Shown: positions 21,001-34,442 of the stretch, piece after piece
Layout of the letters: every line of letters begins with the position of its first letter
How positions within the stretch are numbered: position 1 is the stretch's first letter
Source: Lethocerus indicus
Lineage: Eukaryota; Arthropoda; Insecta; Hemiptera; Belostomatidae
Reading direction: 5' to 3'
Assembly (NCBI GenBank): GCA_019843655.1
Contig: JACDQD010000004.1
Coordinates: 24,625,872 to 24,689,871 of the forward strand
Length of the DNA stretch: 64,000 nucleotides
The notes under the pieces: model-generated
Told to the model about the DNA's origin: nothing
Seen by the model: only the letters and a program-made list of their open reading frames with translations
Database searches by the model: none
Translations under genes and position numbers: made by a program

Positions 21001-24000
21001 AAATAGTAATTGTTGATTTGTAATTTATTTAACCAATCTCAACAACACTTATTAAGTATTAAGAACTACAACAAGTATTAAGAAGAAATATTTGAGCAAT
21101 AAATATATTTACTTGTTGGATTAAAGGTTTTTACAGGTAAACAATTTGTCGCACACAAACGGATTCGTAACTTCGGATGAATAACATGCGGGTGAGTAAC
21201 TTCGTTACTTAACTGTCGTTAAAATTTAATAGCTAAATGAACATTTACTACAAACAATAAACATTTTTATACTTCTTAATAGACAAATACGCACATCAAA
21301 CAACATATAACAATACAGACAAGATATAACAATAATTCATGCAAATACGCACCACATGTGTTCCATCCCGAAATAGAAATATGCTTACCTGAAACAAAAA
21401 ATACAGACTATTAGCAACAGTTATATGATTATAATAACAAGTAAAACAATAGAACAAGTATGATTTTACATAAACAGATATCAGCAGTTTAATACCGTTC
21501 GTGTATTATAATCTTGTGTATTCAATATACTGCAGTAACGTGTATCTGAACCATAAAACAAATGTTTTATTTAAAATACTTTGAATTAATTTAGAATCCC
21601 TGGAAAATGAATTTCACCACATCATAGGAAAAACATTCTTCTTACATCATTTAGGAAAAATTCAAATTCTTAGAATGAAAACATTCTAAGAATATTATAA
21701 CTTAATTATAAATAGTTATCACCATTCCATCAATTTTCTGTCTCTATACGTCCGCGTTATTGGAAAAGGGGAATAGCCGAAAGGCAATAATTAAAAGTAG
21801 GATCTTCATATTCCACAATTCGGTTCATTAAGAGAATTGCTCGTGTAAGAACCCAAGCTGGGGGCTGAGAAGTTTCCCCAATCCGAGACTCATTAAACTT
21901 AGAAAGCTTGTATACGTGTATCGCACCATGAAGGGTACGAAACACGCTGACAAATGTGTATAAGGAATTTCTAAGTATCTCCTCCGACCCGACCCCAACC
22001 CCCAGTCAACCACGTTTTACTAGATGCTTGTAATGTGGAAAGATGTGTTTAACAGTTTGGAAACGCCAAATTGCATTTAACAAAGGAGAGGGTTAAGAGG
22101 AATCCCAATAAAATTCAACTACCCCCCTTTGTGGTAACAGCTTGAGCAATTGGGCGTAGTATAATTGAAGTAAATAACATATTTTTCTCAATATGAACTT
22201 CGCGATCTTTTACTACAGCAAAGTAAACTAAAACTATGCATGAAATTAAAAAGTAATACACAGAATATCTACGTTTAATTGGAAATATAAAATATTTGAA
22301 ATAAATTAATGTTACCAGGAATCAAAACAGAAAAAAATATCTATATTTAATTGGTAAATATACGATCTATTTAGCCCCTAAAAAGTCTTCGTAATACACC
22401 TTACTAAAGGTTAATTCTTCCCATATCATGTTAGGTACGGACTTGTCAGCGTAAATCCAATATCAACCGAAATAGTCAGCGGATATACGGGAACGGTCGC
22501 GATTCGGAATTGAAATCCCGGCCAGAAACAAATAACGAATAATTGGATCGGTACCGTTGGTCTATAAAAATGCAATGTCCCAATGCAATAGTCATCTCTC
22601 CGAAGCCAGAAATCAAATTAACCGTCGGTGCAGTCATCCAGAATTTTCCCGGACCCGGTCACTGGTGCGGCTATTGTCACTTCCGAATCTAATTCGATTG
22701 CGCCCTCCAAAATCACCACTGGTTTCGTATATGAAATTTCTATTTTTTCCCGCCAAAAAAACGCAACTTGTTTACGAATATTTCCGGATAATTTTCGAAT
22801 AAAAACCTGGTCATAAATGTCATGAGCGAATGATCGACGAAATGTTGGTTACTAATGGGATTCTGTGTTTGTATGCGTGTACTTATGTATTCTCTTTTCA
22901 TTCAAGTCAAAAAGTAGACTGGAACCAATTATAAATTGTACATGTGGGAAGGGGATTACAAAAATTCGGCGGCTCACGATCCGGCTTACGGCCAACAATC
23001 GGGACGCTAACACAACCGCCCTACTAGCGAATTAGATGGGAACGCGTAAAATTAAATCGCTTGAGAGCGGGCCCCGTTATTAGACTTAACTCAGATTTAA
23101 CCGGTGAATCTTCTGTTGTGAGCTAAGTTAGCTCGGCAGGCAGCTCGAAATTACCGACAGCCACTGGGACGGGTTAGACTAGGCAGCCGCGGCCCGCCGA
23201 GCATTTTTCATTGGGCCCACAGTTGGCTCCTGCACGCTGTTTTGGAAAAGGCAAAACACGAAATCGCTTTGTCTCCCCGCCTCGAGGGCCTCTCCCCCCG
23301 TCCACGACATATGACAGAAATCCAATTTATATTCGATGCTGATGACAAATACAAGGATTCCTCCAACATGTACCGCAAATCAAAACTGAAACATCCGCAA
23401 CGACAACGCCGTTAAACTGTATGACGCTATAGTTAATATTCATTAGGGGCGCCTAAACTGCTCAATGGAATGTTATATGCTGTTATATTCATAGGTATAA
23501 CGGCCAAGTTACGTTGGACTTCTGCACCTCGTTAATTAATGAAGGCAACAAAATGAAGGCAGGAGTAGGATTAAGTAGAGCGGTTGAATTTCTAATTCAT
23601 TAATAAAAAATAAGAGGCGGAGGCTAAATCGAAAAATTTAATTCTCATCTAGGCGGAAACTTCAGCCATTACTATGATATCACGCCACCGCACCTTCCAC
23701 CTGAAACTCATCTAACCCATTCAACAGTAATTAAACTCTCGAATGGAACTAATATCCTGGCGTATTTAAATTGCACAGGTTTTCCCATCTAAACAATGAT
23801 TTACATAATAAGCAGGAGTAATATTCAGACCGAAGGTCGAAAGAGGCAAAAACTTCGATATTAGCAGCGTTTTTTTAATATAAAAATCTATTAATATTTC
23901 CTTTAATATGAATAGGCTTATATTGCAGAAATGATGCGAACTGAGTTTCCGAGAACTTTCTGAAATGAAAACATCTCATATTGTTTTTCAAACATAAACT

Positions 24001-24810
24001 CTACCTTGTGTGTTTTGATCTTTTCGAAATACATTACCCATCCGATTAACCCGCTACCAGATAATGTGTCACATTTATGAAACTCTCCTACGATGACATA
24101 TTTTTATACAGAAATTATTCTTCAACATCTAACATATCAGATCTGATGACAAAAATTTGTTGCTGTCAGTATGGGTCAGTGGGTCTGTATAAAGGATTTA
24201 TACATTATGACCTTCCGAAACCTAATGTAGCCATAAATGTTACGGTTTTCATGTCGGAAATAATCACTCAATCTGTGGGATAGTTGGATTTGTCATTTGT
24301 GTGAGAGACAAATGGGGGTTGCGAATCCAGCCACATCAATAATGAGTGGCATTAATATATTAAATATTCAAAGAGAGCGACCTGAATTAATTGTACCGTT
24401 GATGGTGAATCCATTAATACGGGAAACTGAGCGGGAAATCGATTTCTCAAAGTTCGATTGCAGTAATTCAAAAGGTATAACTATATAAGGTAGAGTGAAA
24501 TATATTTATTTCAGAAAAGTATCCTATTTAGTTTTGTAAGGTTTCTTGCTCACATATAGATAATAGCCTTTACGATTTCATAAAATTTTCTTTATTTAAG
24601 AAAATACAGTAGTATGGTATTAATTTTATATTTTTATATTATAGTATAAATGTTTTATATACCACCCAGTTTTACCAGTTTCAGCTACGCCCTAAAATTG
24701 ATGCGCCAGAGTTCCTCCGACTCGGGAGAAGTAGATTAAGAGGTAGACGTCATAAAGGTGACGTTCCAGAAAAAAAAATCCTGTTCAATATTCGAAGCCG
24801 AAACGCAAAA
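21001..24810. other. Non-coding DNA with one GC-rich islet and a short hairpin
   Basis: No gene seen. A perfect 12-bp inverted repeat with an AAAA loop (ATTCTTAGAATG at 21666-21677, CATTCTAAGAAT at 21682-21693) lies in AT-rich DNA. A CpG-containing islet at about 22960-23290 includes the palindrome GAGCTAAGTTAGCTC (23120-23134). Open frames at 22557-22816 and 24077-24488 show no domain. Confidence 0.5.
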
Positions 24811-27800
24811 AAAATAAATGAGGGGGAAACGCGGAGTGCGGAAATTCGGCAAATGTAAATTTCCCGTTTCAATTTTCGGGAACGCTCCAACCCACCCCCG
24901 TCGCCCGCTACCACCTCCGTCCACGAGCGATAAGAAGAATTTAATAAAAGGAGACCGATGTTGGACGAAATGCAAATTTCTCGGAATGTCCTCCCCTCAT
25001 CGCTCCACCACCCCGTCCTAAGCTCGCCCCATGGGCTATTTTAATGAATGATCTTTCTTTCTGAACCACCCGCCGCCACTTAACCGAAATTGCACCGCGT
25101 TTGACTCCCTCCACGACGCGACGCGAAGGGGTTCCATTTAATTGGGAACGGTTTGGGGGGGGGGGACGACGGAAAAAAGAATAATATACGGCGACGCAGA
25201 AAGGGCGTACACACCGAATTTTCCTGAAATTGGGGTGACTGTGAATTGCATTTAAACGGAGTATTTTATTTGCTATGCGGTGCGAAGAAAGAGCGCAAAT
25301 TTATAGAACGAAAACAGACACCGTAACAGACACGGTAACTAAAACCAGCATCGGAGTAAAATTGACGTAATAGTGCCACCAGAATGACTAATTGAATCAC
25401 CAACCTTCTAAGGAAAACTGTTGAAGACGGTAAGAAAGACATAAGAACCACAGCATTTCAAACCCTCTCAAATCACAGAATAAGTGTTTGAAAGTTTAAC
25501 ATATTCTTGGGAAGTTCTGCTAGCGGCTCTAATCCTGGTCTCGGCTATTTCTCGTGTTTTAATCAAATCGTCTACATCAATAAATCCTCAGTATTGCACA
25601 ATCACAATGAACATTGAATAAACAGTTCAGGGGTATGACGGTGATAGTGAACATTATGAAATAGTAAACTGCCTTTTAATTCAGTGTGGATTTTAAACTA
25701 CACTATTTCTTTTTAATTTTCATTCCTCCCGCTCTGTTACTTCACACTTGGTAAAAATATCATTAATTTAATTCAGTCATAATCTACCTTCATAACTCTA
25801 CCTTAAATTTCAAAATATAAGAATCTCAAATTGGAACATAAGTTATAATAATTGTAAAATCCATGTTAAATAATGTGGTACTTCAGTACAGAGGTTCGTT
25901 TGAGCACAAAGCAGGTGGGTGGAGTCGAGTTTGGGTTAATATTAATTTTCGAAATTTAACCGTCCCCCATTTGCGTTGTTGTAGAGCCCGAGGGAAACTG
26001 GATTCATGATGTTAACAAGCGCCTCTGTGTCACAATGCATAGCCCCCGACGCGACACACAGACCGACTCATCCCAACTCCAGGGATATCTTCCGTAGGTT
26101 TAAATGTTAATTAATGTAGCCATCTCTGAATCGCTTTTAATTAAGAGAACCGATTCAGAACGTATGTGATGTCCGGCATTTTCAACCTCAAAGGGCTAAA
26201 CATTAGAAGATGAAGAAAGATTTTTAAATGTCACGCGAACATTAACCACGAAAAATTTTTGATTCCAGAAGTAACAATTACTTTTTCAACTTGAATTACA
26301 ATATACACAAGAGGCACCGTAATAAATGTCGTGTATAAAACGGAATTTTTTATTCGAGCTTTTTCGGTTTTACGAATAAATATATATTTAAAACTAAGAA
26401 TCGTCTGAAAATTACAAGTGATTGATCACAATTACTGGCATATGTGAGGAGACAATACTGAAACTCTGAAAATTTAAGTAACAACACGAAAAGGGAAGAA
26501 TAGACTAATAAGGACGTATTAGGGCCATAAGTCGATCAATTTGTGCAGAGCTGGCAAATGTTTACGGGCGATATTAGGGGAACAGTCCGGAGCTATAAAG
26601 TTGGAGGGTAATCTGAGCGGGCGGCCGTCGGCTACAGACTTGAACGTTATCAGTTGTGGGTGTGGGCAGAGCCTAAGAGGGATGCTAACTTGGGCCGGGT
26701 TAACCCACTTAAGCCGAGGTAACCGCCACCCCCGTCCCTGCGATTAAGACGTATCGCCCCCTTTACCCTATCGGACCATCCCTCGCCTACCCTTTTATCC
26801 TAACCCGTCTTTATTTCTCGTCAGGATGGACTTGTTTCGCGTTCCCTTAACAATTCAGGCTACGTCTTTGTACGATTAACATATTCACCACGATTGATTC
26901 AGTTATGTATATCAAAAATATCACGAAGCAATGAAAGGGAATCCAATCGGTTTCAGCTCCACTCGCAATCAATTCAAATGTGCGGTTTGAACCGGGTTTG
27001 TAATCAACAGACCTCAGCCCGGTACTGTTCTAGCTATGCACGACCTACCACCGGTCAAAATGAAATTTCATTCAATGGCAAATTTATCATTGAAATCAAG
27101 AGGAGTTTTGTATTGTTGGTATGTGAATGTCCAATGAATAGTTTGCCATGCTCCCTCGAATAAGAGGTATAGTTGGGTAACCCAACATTACATAATGGAA
27201 AAATAAAGGATTATATTTCTGGAAAATTAGGGAGTGCTCATAGATGAAGGAAGGAATTGAAGATATGTCCAGTATCTTAAACTGGTTTCTAATGAATATT
27301 CGATTTTTTTATAATAGGGCGGATTAAAATGAAAAAAAGATACAGAATTTATATTCATCATTAAATTACAGTACGCGTAAATCAACCTAAAACTGAGTTC
27401 ATATGCCTGGCAACGAAACATAAACTTTAGTCCAACTACTCTTTTAACGATGAATGTACGATCTCTGTTACTCGATGCTTAAATTAAATTTTGAATTCTG
27501 TTGTCATAATTAGAGAATGGAGAATTATGTATGAATAAACAGAGAGTGAGAGGGGGGGGGGGTGGAGTGTACAAATAGACAGTTCAGTTCGGCGAGGGGC
27601 GAGCCCAAAATATTTGTCAAAGGTCCTATTCAGGGGGAGCCAATTTATTAAAGGGTGGCGGGGTTTGGGGCGGCTGATACACTGGATTACGCCGCCGCCA
27701 GCGCCGCTAACGCCCCGTTCTCAACCCGGCGTTTATTTATCTGTTTACCGGTGTAGTTTAATAACTGAAGCGCACTGACCTCGCCAGTACAATGACACTC

Positions 27801-30120
27801 TAAAGCCTTTCTCACCGCCTAAATCCACCTGGCTCTCTTATTCTAGTTCTCCCTTTATACAGTTCCCAGTGTAATCAGCACGACATCGCGGGGGATTTTG
27901 TTAGGATTAACATCCGCTGCGAAACGTACGCCGATTAAATAATCCATGATTATCTTGTGAATATTTTATTTTCATTTTTTAGCCATTAGAAACTAGTACT
28001 GTGGAATAAGAAAATTGAAATTTGAATTGCCCCTCTGCGAGTAACGCGACTTTTACTGCAGTAATATGGAATAAAGGTCATTTGATAGTATGCAAAGTAA
28101 ATATATTAATCGTTTTCTTAGGAATATATTGTAAAGAACAGACATAAATATTTTTTGATGCCGGAGGATAATTCAAACGTAGTATTAAAACATCGGCAGT
28201 ATCTGCATGCCTTTCAGAATAATTACCGCACTTTTCAGACTAAAAGTGGTTTCCAGTCAATTATTTCCCAATTATTCCTCCAGAAATCAACCCGTGAGCT
28301 GTACTTCGTGAAATGGCGAATGGTCCCCATTCCGGGCGTGTCTCCCATCTGTTCCGTCCGCCCATAAATTCCCTCCCTGGCTGCCTGCATTAAAACGCCC
28401 GGATATTAATATTCGGTGTTTTATGCCCGCTTAACAACACTGCCGTTTTGCAAAATGTTAATTGCTCCGGCAATAAATTCAGAATTATCTGAACCGCCCC
28501 CGTATATTAGTGTCGTAACGCAGTGATGGGGGTGGGGCAATGAATGGCGCCTGATACAGATGCGTACACGCCCTGTTTCCGCAATTGCAATTATTTCGAA
28601 GCGTCAACCCACGTCCAACGTCCAATTTCGGACAGGCTAAGTCGCCTCCGTGTATAGTGTTTTAATTAAAAGTCCCCCGTAATCGGTACAATACTGAAAA
28701 CGAAATAATGTCAAATAATTCTGAAGAGCCGAGGTGTCTCGAATTAATTAATTTTTGAAACCGGGTTGAATGGATTCATTATGTCGTTATAGAGGCATAA
28801 TACTGGTGTTTATTAATTACTTTTCAAATTAAACAATGGTAATTTAGAAATATATCGTTGTCCGTGGCTACTGAATAATAAAATCATTTTCATATACATA
28901 TATATATAATCTAAATTTATATACTTTTCTGTATACACTAAAAATATTAAACTCAAAAAATCGACGAAATTAACTTAACACATTTTCAGCATTTATTTAA
29001 GCATTTATTTCATGTTGGAATGTTAATTGTGTCTAGGAACAGTATATCGACACATCTCTGACAATAATACATTGGCTAATTATACTATCGAGATACTGTA
29101 TCAACACTATAATTATCAGTATGTCAAACTACTAATGTACAACCAATCAAATAATTGTAGTCCGTGATTGGAATAGTGTGGTCATGATTAATAGTAATTA
29201 GTATACTATCATTAGTAACAGAACGCGTCATTACCCATTGTCAATCGCAATAACATTCATGCAATCCTGGTGCTATTCTCATAGTATTGATGTCGAAAAC
29301 TTCAAAGCTGTGTAGTCTTTGAAACATTTACATATAAACATAACGGCCGGAGGAGTAAACCATTTTCGCAATGCCAGAATAGTTTCTCATCTTACGCGAA
29401 AGCTCTATCCCATGTTTAATCCCCGTTCGAAATTGGTACTGAAACGCCGTTCGCAGATTTCCTTCCCTATAACCCCCTTGCAATATATGTTTTCTAAATA
29501 CACTTGAATTTAATAATCTGTAAAGGATAAGGGTGGGTAATTTCTCTGATCCCATAAAAAAGCCATGAATTTATGTGCACTTGTTTCTTGGAGAGATTTA
29601 TGAAATGTAAGAGAAAGGAAACAAAGGAGTTCGAATCCACTGATTCCGTCCAATATTATTTTATTGACTGGTGACTGTTTTTTGGGATAAGGAAGTGCGT
29701 GCGTGTGTGCATGCGAGCGAGCACGTCCTTGCGTCAACCGGTCTAATAACATTCCATCGATTGACATCCAATATAAAGGGGCCCGCACCCCTCTTAACCC
29801 CTCACCATGTTTGCCCCGTTATTATTGTTGTTAAATATTCATTATATGCGTTTTTTCACAGTAGTAGGAGAAAAAAATGGTAGGGCGAAAAAAAGGATTC
29901 ATAAATCGGGCAGTTAATTACGTTTTAATGTATTTTCGGACATGAGGCAAGCCCCTCTTTTTCACTGAATCGTTATATTAGGACTTAGTATCGGAAATAT
30001 TGGGTTATGTAATTACGAGACAGAAGTTAGTACGATATTCCGAAGGACGAGTGTTAATTATAAACTTGAAAGGTTCTGAAAAATTATAATTATATAAATT
30101 ATATAAATTACTAATATCTT
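24811..30120. other. Non-coding DNA with several GC-rich islets and G-runs
   Basis: No gene recognised. GC-rich islets lie at about 24820-25180, 26540-26830, 27540-27900 and 28300-28680. They are separated by AT-rich DNA. Uninterrupted runs of 11 G occur at 25155-25165 and 27552-27562. The islets resemble the compact regulatory or conserved non-coding islands around developmental genes, but conservation cannot be judged from one sequence. Confidence 0.45.
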
Positions 30121-30129
30121 ACGTGGAAG

Positions 30130-30627
30130 CCCCATACCCGCTCAAAAGAATCGACTTAAACAGAAATTTTGGACTTCGAAGACTATTACTAAAACGGATA
30201 TCAAAATTTACCTTAAGTAACAAACTGACAATACACAGTAATGGAAATAAAACAGACATGGACATACGGTATAGAACTATGGGAAACAGAAAATCGCCCG
30301 GATCCAGAGATTCCAGTCAAAAGTCCTTCTTACCATCCTTAATGCTCCCTGGTATGTTTCTAACCGAACAATCCACCATGTCCTCAACATACCGACAGTA
30401 GACAAAGTCGCAAAATCCCGGTTCCAGAAGTTCCACTCCCGCCTTTCTCCTCATCCTAATCCAATCGTTCAGTCCCTTTCCTCTCTTACCCATCCATTAT
30501 CCCCCCCGCGTCGGCTCAAACGCCACTGGCCTAGAGACCTCCTCAGCCCGAAGCCATAAACTGTTCGTGTGTCAAAAGTGCCATCATTGGGTGGTCTCTT
30601 TTATCGAGACATTCAGGTAAAAAAAAA
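30130..30627 (+). mobile_element. Jockey-like LINE, 3' end (5'-truncated, frameshifted)
   Basis: The plus-strand translation shows the C-terminal tail of a Jockey-clade polymerase in two or three frames: a piece like NRLKQKFWT, then WTYGIELWE from 30259, a frameshift, and then an open segment from 30302 to the stop at 30557-30559. That segment contains IQRFQSKVL, NAPWYVSN, LNIPTVDKV and RRLKRHWPRDLL, the typical ending of Jockey ORF2 downstream of the RT. About 60 bp of 3' UTR and a run of nine A (30619-30627) follow, consistent with a LINE tail. The catalytic RT and endonuclease regions are absent. It is a dead insertion in the plus orientation. Confidence 0.85.
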
Positions 30628-33600
30628 TACATATAACATTTATACGTATAATTATATAGTTGATTCTAAAAAAATAAAGTGTAAAAAAAATTACTAATAC
30701 TGTAAATAAAATATTCTGAATATCTGTTTGTCCTAACTCAATGTACGCTCCTATATGTACATGTATTTCGAGTAGAGTGTCAGCCTAATATCGGCCAACA
30801 TGTGGTCCGTGGCGAAGAGTTGACTGAAGTCGTGGCGGGTGTTAATCCGGAGAATTAAGTGATAATGCCGTCGGAGCCTGTTTGTATTAACTTGAAGGGG
30901 GGATGCGGGTAATTGGGGTGCGTGTGGGGAGCGCGGACCCCGACCCGCTGTCTTGTTTATGGATAATGCAGGGAGCACACCTCCGATCACCTACCGCCCT
31001 CCAATCCTCCCTTGACCTATTCCGCCCTCCAATTCACTGCACCTCTACCACCCACGGAATCAGGCGCTATGGCCTCGGGTAAGTAACACTCAAAATTTAT
31101 GCCGCAATTTGCGATAATAAGGCGTTATTTCACTCTACTGGGTCCATTTCGATAGAACAAATACCGCTGGAAACAATTGACCCTAGTTCAGTATAAAGAG
31201 CTCGATGGACCAAAATCAGATGCCACTTGAGATGTTCTCGTATCCAGTTTCGATATTATACTACTCCATCATATTATTCATCAATAATATATAATGGTTT
31301 GGTTCTCTGCCATCTTTCGCAAAATGTCATTATTAGCTTCATAATGGCATAGTAACTCAAGAGAGTTTGAGTAACAATCATGGACGTTACATCAAAGAAT
31401 TATTACATATGATTAAAAATCCGATTTATTTCAAACATTTCCTTTCTCCAACATAAGATGGGACAAAAATATAAAAATACAGTTGAAAAAATCTATTATT
31501 TTTACTATTTTGTCGAATTATAAATGGTAAATAAAGGTTTCATTAGTGGGAAATCCGGTGGTGGGGCCTGCCACAGAATTTAATTACGCGGAGCGGTCCT
31601 CAACCTTCGTATTAAAGGGAGAAACTTTAAAGTGTCTGGTGGGTCTAAACGCTCATGTTACTGGCCAGATTTCCCAGAAAATTCAGATTTAGAAAACTTC
31701 CTTTCTTACACTGCACTATTTTCCTTCAAAGGAGGCCAAACGATATATGAAATTCAAATCGATTTAAATAGTTGTTTTAAAATCACCAATTTAAAACGGC
31801 AAAACAGAGGTTAGGTTATGGCAACGTGTCTAACAGCTATAAAATACAAATGAATTAATTAAATCGACATCAAATTGTTGACATAAATATCAGATTGAAC
31901 ATTGAGGAAATATAAATTTGTACAAACAAAAAGAAAACTAACCTTGTTCTCTTGCAGTGAGAGAACAAAATAAATCGTATTTGTAAACTTAGCTGAAAGT
32001 TAGTTTAAATGAAGGAACAGCTGCGAATACTCAGCCCAGCAAAATGAGGAGGTGAATCCAAATAAAAGAGTCGAAAAAATTAAATTAAAGTTAACCCCTT
32101 TAAAGCGCGTAGTCAAGTTTCTATTTCGGACTGTTGGAGGAAGATTAAACAGAATTTTTTTTCCAGAGTATGAAACCTTGAAGAAAAGTTTCTTAATCTA
32201 GTATGAATAATTGCGCTGGGATTTCAATCTTTACATTCTTTGTAAAGAGTTCTTATTCGCGAATCTCCCACAGATATCGCGAGGGACGTGATCCCATTGA
32301 GAAACAAACTTTGTGTAATTAAATCGCTGATAATGTTTTAAACTGTTAAAAATAATTCGTAATTCTCGGCTTTAAAACTTCAGGATAAAATAAGATTTCA
32401 ATATTAAAAGAGCATTTGGGACTTTTTTAAGATCTTCTTAATTTTCCTTTCTACTTAAGGATTGTGATTACAAATTGAATGAAGTTAAGATTAAAAGTTA
32501 TTTATAAAATTTACCTCCTAGCTTACAAGATATAATATGCAAAGGTTCTCAATACTTCACAGGAGAAAGTATTATAGAAATAAAATAATACTTCATCTCT
32601 TGAAGAAAGAAAATCTAAAATTTAAATAATCTATATCCGATCATACCAAAAGCCTCATGCAATGGTAATGAGTAATTCCTTTATTATGGATCTCATCAGT
32701 TTTGGTACAATATTGAATACAGACTCAAGTAAGATATCTATAAAAATAAATAAAGTAGTCAATTTATATTATGTTAAACGCCTTTATAACAAGTCCCTTT
32801 TATCAGTTAATTATATACTGTTCTTTGAACACTTATACTCCATTAGAATACGTCCTTGTCCTAGGCAGAAATGAAAATAGAAAAAAGCAGGATGAAAACT
32901 CAGAACCTGTTTAGACCCAAAGGAACTTTCAACATTGAGTCATTGTTTTGAACTTCATAAAAACCTCGAATTGAATATTGATGGAAATTGACAAGGGATC
33001 GTCTCCTCCTCAAACACCCTTAATGAATAATTAATATCACTCTGATCCCCTCGTAATTGAAGAGCACAAGGGAATCCATTTAGAAAATGGTATAATATTT
33101 TACCTAAGTAACATTGAAACTCATTCACTCCCACTATAGGATCAAAATGTACACAATTATTCATTATCTATCCATGTATTTTCCACTTAAGGTGGTTCAA
33201 TTTGTTTTTATTTTGAAATATTATGGATAAATCATCACAAGTACGTATGTGCAATTACAAGTCGGTACACAGATACAATAAAATCAACTAAAAATCACAC
33301 ACTAAAATAAAGAGAGGTGAATCTAAATTTACCAATCAAATACATATTTAATGAGCTCCAAAAAAATGTTTAGGGGATTGTTAAAAGGTCGAAGTCTATA
33401 TTTTTAAAAAGTAACGCCGTAAAGAAAGTAATCTCAGTGTCCGCCCCCCGGAATGGTAGAAGCCGATCCTGATGATTGGGTGCATTATTATGACTTTCTG
33501 GAGTAAGATTGCATGACCCTACCAAGTAATACTGGTTTCACCTACTACCCAAAGATCAGCGAGCCTTTGTTGTATTTATAAATAAATTTTAATAAATATT

Positions 33601-34385
33601 GCATATTTATAAAGGGTGATAAGTATGAATATCAATTAAAATATTACTGCAGTTTAAATCAAGCTAACATTATAACAATTTCAGTCAGTTTTAACATGAC
33701 TCCAACAATAAAGTTCAGAAATTATACCATTATTAATTTATTTATCGAGTCTTTCCTTTTATAAAGATATCGCTGTAAATGTGTATTATTGGTCCGATAT
33801 ATTACAAAAATTATATAGTCTTAAATAACTTTCTCTGTTTTGCTTTTTTCCCAAATGTATGACAGTGGCACCTATAGAAAATGAAAGGAAAATGGCTCAT
33901 TAATATTACGATTGTACTTGGGAGATCCATTTTTCGTATTCTGGCCCGAACCCATTCGAAACACCAAATGGTTTGACACGTGTACAGTATCCTTGTAAAA
34001 TAACATTATTTTTAAGGATGCTGGGAATCAGTTTGCATTAAACAAAGACCTCCAAAATAAAGGTACTTACGCTAGTCCCGGGAATAACAATTTATGTGTC
34101 GGATATTACTATCTCATAAAGACGTCCCATTTCTCTTTCCCTTTACCAGTTTTCTATTTGTCATCTCTATAAGTGTGGAATATTTGTGCGGATGAGTTTC
34201 TCTGGCGCACTTGAGAAACTCTCTGGGGGACCTCCACTTGTCTTCTGATTTATGATTTGGCTCCTTCCAATACAGCTTCGTAGGAAGTCCTAGACTCTAT
34301 CTCGCGACACTTCTTTTTATATCCCCCAGGGTCTCGAAATCAGTGAAACTTTTAAGTGTATCAAAACACAAAAACAAAATGACAG

Positions 34386-34388
<3 letters not shown>
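30628..34388. other. AT-rich non-coding DNA
   Basis: No recognisable gene. A GC-richer patch lies at about 30890-31080. The rest is AT-rich with short unrelated open frames. Confidence 0.5.

Positions 34389-34437
<49 letters not shown>
34389..34437. repeat. (AT)n microsatellite, about 24 repeats
   Basis: An uninterrupted alternation of A and T for about 49 bp, ending in AAAA. It accounts for the Tyr-Ile repeat in the minus-strand frame that crosses it. Confidence 0.95.
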
Positions 34438-34442
<5 letters not shown>

